From the NCBI RefSeq assembly GCF_047971185.1, contig NZ_JBKDZH010000006.1:42733-106732 (forward strand): a DNA stretch of 64,000 bases, in the 5' to 3' direction. Position numbers and translations under genes: made by a program. The DNA comes from Kluyvera sp047971185 (GTDB lineage Bacteria; Pseudomonadota; Gammaproteobacteria; Enterobacterales; Enterobacteriaceae). Shown one piece after another: positions 60,478 to 64,000 of this stretch; position 1 is the stretch's first letter; each line of letters opens with the position of its first letter. The notes under the pieces were generated by a model. That model was not told the DNA's origin and did not search any database. It was given only the letters and a program-made list of their open reading frames with translations.

Positions 60478-61683
60478 GTGCACCAGCGCGTTCCCCACGC
60501 CAAACACCAGAATCAGCGTAATCATCGGCTTACCGCCCCAGACGCGGAATTTCGGGCTGCCGAAGCGTTTGCGGGATTTACGCGCCAGCAGTGCCGGAAC
60601 AATCGCCGCCCAAATCGTTGCCGCCAGGCCCGCGTAGCCAATGGCGTACAGGAACCCGTTCGGCCACAGCAGGCCACCGATAATCGGCGGCAGGAAGGTT
60701 AACAGCGCGGTTTTGAAACGGCCCAGTGAAGAGTCATCAAATTTGAACAGATCCGCCAGGTAGTCAAACAGGCCCAGCGTTACGCCGAGGAACGAGCTGG
60801 CTACCGCAAAGTTAGAGAACACCACCAGCAGCAGGTCCAGACCGCGGCTATTCAGCACGCCGCTCAGCGCCTGTACCAGCACATCGATGTTACCGCCCTT
60901 CTGCGCAATGCCGATAAACTCCGGACGCGGAATGTTACCCATCGTCCCCAGCAGCCATACGGTATAGAGCACCAGCGCCAGCAGCGTACCGTACACCAGG
61001 CACTTCACGATAGTGCGCGGATCCTTGCCGTAATACTTCATCAGGCTCGGTACGTTACCGTGATAACCGAACGAGGCCAGGCAGAACGGCAGCGTCATCA
61101 GCAGGTACGGGGTATAGGAAGCGTGGCTTTCGGCGACGTTAAACAGCGTGGCTGGCGTCACATGGCCCATCAGGCTGCCGAAGGTCAGGAAGAAGGTGAT
61201 CACCTTCGCGCCCAGCACGATGGCCGTCATGCGGCTCACCGCTTTGGTACTCAGCCACACCACAAACGCCACCAGCAGCGCAAAGCCAAAACCCGCCGCG
61301 CGTGCCGGAACGTTCAGCGACATCTCGGCAAAGGTGTGGTGCAGAATCGAGCCGCTCGCCGAAATATAGGCGTAGGTCAGGATGTAGAGCACAAAGGCAA
61401 TGGAGATGCCGTTCACCACGTTCCAGCCTTTACCCAGCAGGTCTTTGGTGATGGTATCGAAGCTGGAACCGATGCGGTAGTTGAGGTTAGCTTCAAGAAT
61501 CATCAGCCCGGAGTGCAGCATGCAGAACCAGGTGAAGACCAGCGCCGCCATCGACCAGAAGAACCACGCACCGGACATGACCACCGGCAGGGAGAACATC
61601 CCCGCGCCAATGATGGTGCCGCCGATGATCACCACACCGCCGAGCAGCGAGGGTGACGTTTGGGTGGTGGTTAGTGTCGCCAT
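60439..61683 (-). CDS. mtr: Tryptophan-specific permease Mtr
   Basis: High-affinity tryptophan:H+ symporter of the HAAAP family, 414 residues with eleven membrane helices. Marks: LLGGVVIIGGTIIGAGMFSLPVVMSGAWFFWS near 14 and LASFGYHGNVPSLMKYYGKDPR near 202. A TrpR operator lies upstream. The 3' end forms the direct repeat that bounds the malonate island; the gene itself remains intact. Confidence 0.97.
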   Translation of the reverse strand: MATLTTTQTSPSLLGGVVIIGGTIIGAGMFSLPVVMSGAWFFWSMAALVFTWFCMLHSGLMILEANLNYRIGSSFDTITKDLLGKGWNVVNGISIAFVLYILTYAYISASGSILHHTFAEMSLNVPARAAGFGFALLVAFVVWLSTKAVSRMTAIVLGAKVITFFLTFGSLMGHVTPATLFNVAESHASYTPYLLMTLPFCLASFGYHGNVPSLMKYYGKDPRTIVKCLVYGTLLALVLYTVWLLGTMGNIPRPEFIGIAQKGGNIDVLVQALSGVLNSRGLDLLLVVFSNFAVASSFLGVTLGLFDYLADLFKFDDSSLGRFKTALLTFLPPIIGGLLWPNGFLYAIGYAGLAATIWAAIVPALLARKSRKRFGSPKFRVWGGKPMITLILVFGVGNALVHVLSSFNLLPVYQ

Positions 61684-61734
61684 ACAGCCATTTCTCCAGT
61701 GAATAATTTTGCTACTGCATTTTAATGTGTTGCA

Positions 61735-61755
61735 CTGTACCAGTACATGAGTACA
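61735..61755 (-). promoter_or_regulatory. TrpR operator of mtr
   Basis: Minus strand GTACTCATGTACTGGTAC: inverted GTAC arms with a central GTAC, closely like the E. coli mtr operator (GTACTCGTGTACTGGTAC). It lies about 52 bases before the start codon, where bound TrpR would block the promoter. Confidence 0.85.
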
Positions 61756-61762
61756 AAAGAAA

Positions 61763-61794
61763 TAAAAAAAGCCCCAATCATCACGATCGGGGCT
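61763..61794 (-). terminator. deaD terminator
   Basis: Minus strand AGCCCCGATCGTGATGATTGGGGCT followed by seven T: strong GC arms with an internal imperfect region. It separates deaD from mtr. Confidence 0.92.
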
Positions 61795-61828
61795 GTATAT
61801 TTTACTTTACGCTTTTAAGCTGGGAGGC

Positions 61829-63778
61829 TTATGCGTCACCGCCGAAACGGCGACGGCCTGCGGAGTCATCACGACGCGGCGCGGCATCGTCACGGCGCGG
61901 GCCGCGGCTGCCTTCACGACGTTCGCCGCTGAAACGACGACCATCACCACGACCGCCTTCACGACGCTCGCCGCCGAAGCTACGACCGCCTTCACGACGC
62001 TCACCACCGAAGCTACGACCACCTTCGCGACGCTCACCGCCGAAACCACGGCCACCGCTACGCTCAGGGCGCGGCTGGGCATCGCCGATCAGCTGCATAT
62101 TCATCGGCTTGTTCAGGATGCGGGTGCGAGTAAAGTGCTGCAGTACTTCGCCCGGCATGCCTTTCGGCAGTTCGATGGTGGAGTGGGTACCGAACAGCTT
62201 GATGTTACCGATGTAGCGGCTGCTGATGTCGCCTTCGTTAGCAATCGCGCCAACGATATGACGAACTTCAACGCCGTCATCACGGCCCACTTCAATGCGG
62301 TACAGTTCCATATCACCAACGTCACGACGTTCGCGCTTCGGACGATCTTCACGGTCGCCACGGTCACGCGGACCACGGTCGTTACGGTCGCCACGACGCT
62401 CAAAGCGATCGTCACGGTCACGGAACTCACGCTTCGGACGCATCGGCGCATCTGGCGGAACGATCAGAGAACGTTCGCCCTGGGCCATTTTCAGCAGCGC
62501 AGCGGCCAGCGTTTCCACGTCCAGCTCTTCGCCTTCTGCGGTCGGCTGAATTTGTGCCAGCAGGCCACGGTACAGGTCCAGATCGCTGCTTTCCAGCTGC
62601 TGCTGTACTTTCGCGGCGAATTTTTCCAGGCGGCGTTTGCCCAGCAGCTCTGCGTTCGGCAGCTCTACTTCTGGAATGGTCAGCTTCATGGTGCGTTCGA
62701 TGTTGCGCAGCAGACGACGCTCGCGGTTCTCAACGAACAGCAGCGCACGACCGGCACGACCCGCACGACCGGTACGACCGATACGGTGAACGTAAGACTC
62801 GGAGTCCATCGGGATGTCATAGTTAACCACCAGGCTGATACGTTCAACGTCCAGACCACGTGCTGCTACGTCGGTGGCGATCAGGATATCCAGACGACCG
62901 TCTTTCAGACGCTCCAGAGTCTGCTCACGCAGAGCCTGGTTCATGTCACCGTTGAGCGCGGCGCTGTTATAGCCGTTACGCTCCAGCGCTTCTGCCACTT
63001 CCAGGGTCGCGTTTTTGGTACGTACGAAGATAATCGCCGCGTCAAAGTCTTCCGCTTCCAGGAAACGCACCAGCGCTTCGTTTTTACGCATGCCGTACAC
63101 GGTCCAGTAGCTCTGGCTGATGTCCGGGCGAGTGGTCACGCTGGACTGAATGCGCACTTCCTGCGGCTCTTTCATAAAGCGGCGGGTAATGCGACGAATC
63201 GCTTCCGGCATGGTGGCGGAGAACAGAGCGGTCTGATGACCTTCCGGGATCTGCGCCATAATGGTTTCTACGTCTTCGATAAAGCCCATGCGCAGCATTT
63301 CATCTGCTTCATCCAGCACCAGGCCGCTCAGTTTAGAGAGGTCCAGGGTGCCGCGCTTCAGGTGGTCCAGCAGACGACCCGGGGTACCGACAACGATTTG
63401 CGGCCCTTGACGCAGGGCGCGCAGCTGCACGTCATAACGCTGGCCGCCGTACAGGGCAACCACGTTTACGCCGCGCATATGTTTAGAGAAATCCGTCATT
63501 GCTTCAGCGACCTGAACCGCCAGTTCGCGGGTCGGTGCCAGCACCAGGATTTGCGGTGCTTTCAGCTCAGGATCAAGATTGTTCAGCAGCGGCAGAGAGA
63601 ACGCTGCGGTTTTACCGCTACCAGTCTGGGCCATGCCCAGCACGTCACGACCAGAAAGCAGGTGTGGGATACACTCAGCCTGGATCGGAGATGGTTTTTC
63701 GTAACCCAGATCGTTAAGGGCTTCAAGGATAGGAGCCTTCAGGCCCAGATCTGCAAAAGTGGTTTCGAATTCAGCCAT
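61829..63778 (-). CDS. deaD: DEAD-box RNA helicase DeaD (CsdA)
   Basis: Cold-shock RNA helicase acting in ribosome assembly and mRNA decay. It has 649 residues from MAEFETTFADLGL (629 in E. coli). Helicase motifs in order: Q motif near 20, Walker A AQTGSGKT near 49, PTRELA, TPGRLLDHL, VLDEADEML, SATMPEA, and HRIGRTGRAGR near 320. The RNA-binding DbpA-like domain is about 480-560 (ELYRIEVGRDDGVEVRHIVGAIANEGDI). The tail is Arg/Gly-rich with tandem repeats of FGGERREGGRS, which explain the extra length. Its start overlaps the end of yrbN by eight bases. Confidence 0.97.
   Translation of the reverse strand: MAEFETTFADLGLKAPILEALNDLGYEKPSPIQAECIPHLLSGRDVLGMAQTGSGKTAAFSLPLLNNLDPELKAPQILVLAPTRELAVQVAEAMTDFSKHMRGVNVVALYGGQRYDVQLRALRQGPQIVVGTPGRLLDHLKRGTLDLSKLSGLVLDEADEMLRMGFIEDVETIMAQIPEGHQTALFSATMPEAIRRITRRFMKEPQEVRIQSSVTTRPDISQSYWTVYGMRKNEALVRFLEAEDFDAAIIFVRTKNATLEVAEALERNGYNSAALNGDMNQALREQTLERLKDGRLDILIATDVAARGLDVERISLVVNYDIPMDSESYVHRIGRTGRAGRAGRALLFVENRERRLLRNIERTMKLTIPEVELPNAELLGKRRLEKFAAKVQQQLESSDLDLYRGLLAQIQPTAEGEELDVETLAAALLKMAQGERSLIVPPDAPMRPKREFRDRDDRFERRGDRNDRGPRDRGDREDRPKRERRDVGDMELYRIEVGRDDGVEVRHIVGAIANEGDISSRYIGNIKLFGTHSTIELPKGMPGEVLQHFTRTRILNKPMNMQLIGDAQPRPERSGGRGFGGERREGGRSFGGERREGGRSFGGERREGGRGDGRRFSGERREGSRGPRRDDAAPRRDDSAGRRRFGGDA
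61955..62060. repeat. 33-bp tandem repeat in the deaD tail
   Basis: About three copies of a 33-base unit (minus strand, coding FGGERREGGRS) with a few silent changes, followed by a shorter derivative. All keep the reading frame. Confidence 0.85.
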
Positions 63779-63851
63779 GTAGTACAAGTGCCTCGATATT
63801 AATGGCGGCCAGTCTACATAACTCATCATGAAATTGATCTGCAATTTTCAT
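63771..63851 (-). CDS. yrbN: Leader small protein YrbN
   Basis: A 26-residue protein, MKIADQFHDELCRLAAINIE then ALVLHG, nearly identical to E. coli YrbN. Its stop codon overlaps the deaD start by eight bases (frames differ), so yrbN translation probably couples to deaD translation. The AAAAGTG-rich sequence before its ATG has no strong ribosome site. Function of the peptide itself is unknown. Confidence 0.9.
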   Translation of the reverse strand: MKIADQFHDELCRLAAINIEALVLHG

Positions 63852-63957
63852 TGAAAAGTGTGAACCGGCTCAAAGTAGGTGTATTAACGAACAACAACGC
63901 CCTCACCCGCGAAGGTGATGGCAATCAAAAAAGATTACGGGCTGATGTAGTCGTCAG
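63852..63957 (-). promoter_or_regulatory. nlpI-yrbN intergenic region
   Basis: 106 bases between the nlpI stop and yrbN. On the minus strand it contains a small hairpin (TCACC-TTCGC-GGTGA) after a poly-T tract (CTTTTTTG). In E. coli deaD transcripts have a long 5' leader starting in this area. I see no clear promoter boxes. Confidence 0.35.
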
Positions 63958-64000
63958 CTATTGCTGGTCCGATTCTGCCAGGTCATCTTGGTCCTGGCCC
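63958..64000 (-). CDS. nlpI: Lipoprotein NlpI (last 13 codons only)
   Basis: The minus strand reads GQDQDDLAESDQQ and stops with TAG, matching the C-terminus of E. coli NlpI, the outer-membrane adaptor for the protease Prc and peptidoglycan hydrolases. The rest lies beyond the window. The match is short but the neighbour yrbN-deaD supports it. Confidence 0.85.
   Translation of the reverse strand, partial: GQDQDDLAESDQQ

Noticed and set aside
62135..63802. 555-codon open frame antisense to deaD
   Set aside because: It lies entirely opposite a conserved helicase gene, has no ribosome site and its product resembles nothing; a by-product of GC-rich codon use.

Overview
The window is a chromosomal segment of an enterobacterium (family Enterobacteriaceae). 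About fifty genes follow, in order, the E. coli exuT-to-nlpI stretch: exu, yqj, yha, rnpB, gar, aga, rsmI-lpoA-dolP, ubiTUV, mtr and deaD. REP/BIME elements and other enterobacterial intergenic palindromes lie between genes. The species cannot be fixed by reading. The malonate genes, the position of cus and the absence of the tdc operon suggest a Citrobacter/Enterobacter/Klebsiella-like organism rather than Escherichia.

Layout. 1-4.5 kb: 3' end of exuT, exuR, yqjA-mzrA and yqjCDEK (envelope and membrane-stress genes). 4.5-5.2 kb: a decayed Rpn-type nuclease gene. 5.3-9.3 kb: yqjFG and yhaHJKL (quinone/redox-related genes and the LysR regulator YhaJ). 9.3-12 kb: cyuA-cyuP, cysteine breakdown and uptake. 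12.5-12.9 kb: RNase P RNA. 12.9-19.2 kb: garKRLP and garD, galactarate catabolism, divergently arranged. 19.3-27.7 kb: agaR and a full-length N-acetylgalactosamine pathway (kbaZ, PTS agaVWEF, agaA, agaS, kbaY) with several AgaR-type operators. 27.7-33.9 kb: a Fic protein, rsmI, lpoA, yraN, diaA, dolP, yraR. 34-44 kb: a complete Cu(I)/Ag(I) efflux locus, cusCFBA and cusRS, with a perfect CusR box and an orphan sugar-type binding protein between its two halves. 44-49 kb: yhbPQS, ubiT, ubiU, ubiV (O2-independent ubiquinone synthesis), yhbW. 60.4-64 kb: mtr, deaD, the 26-codon yrbN, and the last codons of nlpI.

The unusual part is 49.2-60.5 kb, inserted between yhbW and mtr. It carries a biotin-dependent, Na+-pumping (Malonomonas rubra Mad-type) malonate decarboxylase system in the order mdcB, a 40-codon membrane peptide, madB, madA, madE, madC, madD, madH, mdcG, madF, madL, madM, then a HutP-family protein and a convergent LysR regulator. 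The better-known enterobacterial malonate decarboxylase is the soluble biotin-independent Mdc enzyme. This one has an OadB-type membrane decarboxylase and a free biotin carrier, so malonate breakdown is expected to be coupled to Na+ export. The insertion is bounded by a perfect 40-bp direct repeat of the 3' end of mtr, the footprint of integration at that site, although no integrase is present.

The most novel proposals are: the HutP-like putative RNA-binding regulator ending a malonate operon that contains U-tract-free intergenic hairpins; the 40-residue membrane peptide as a minimal gamma-like subunit of the pump; and the mtr-anchored island itself.
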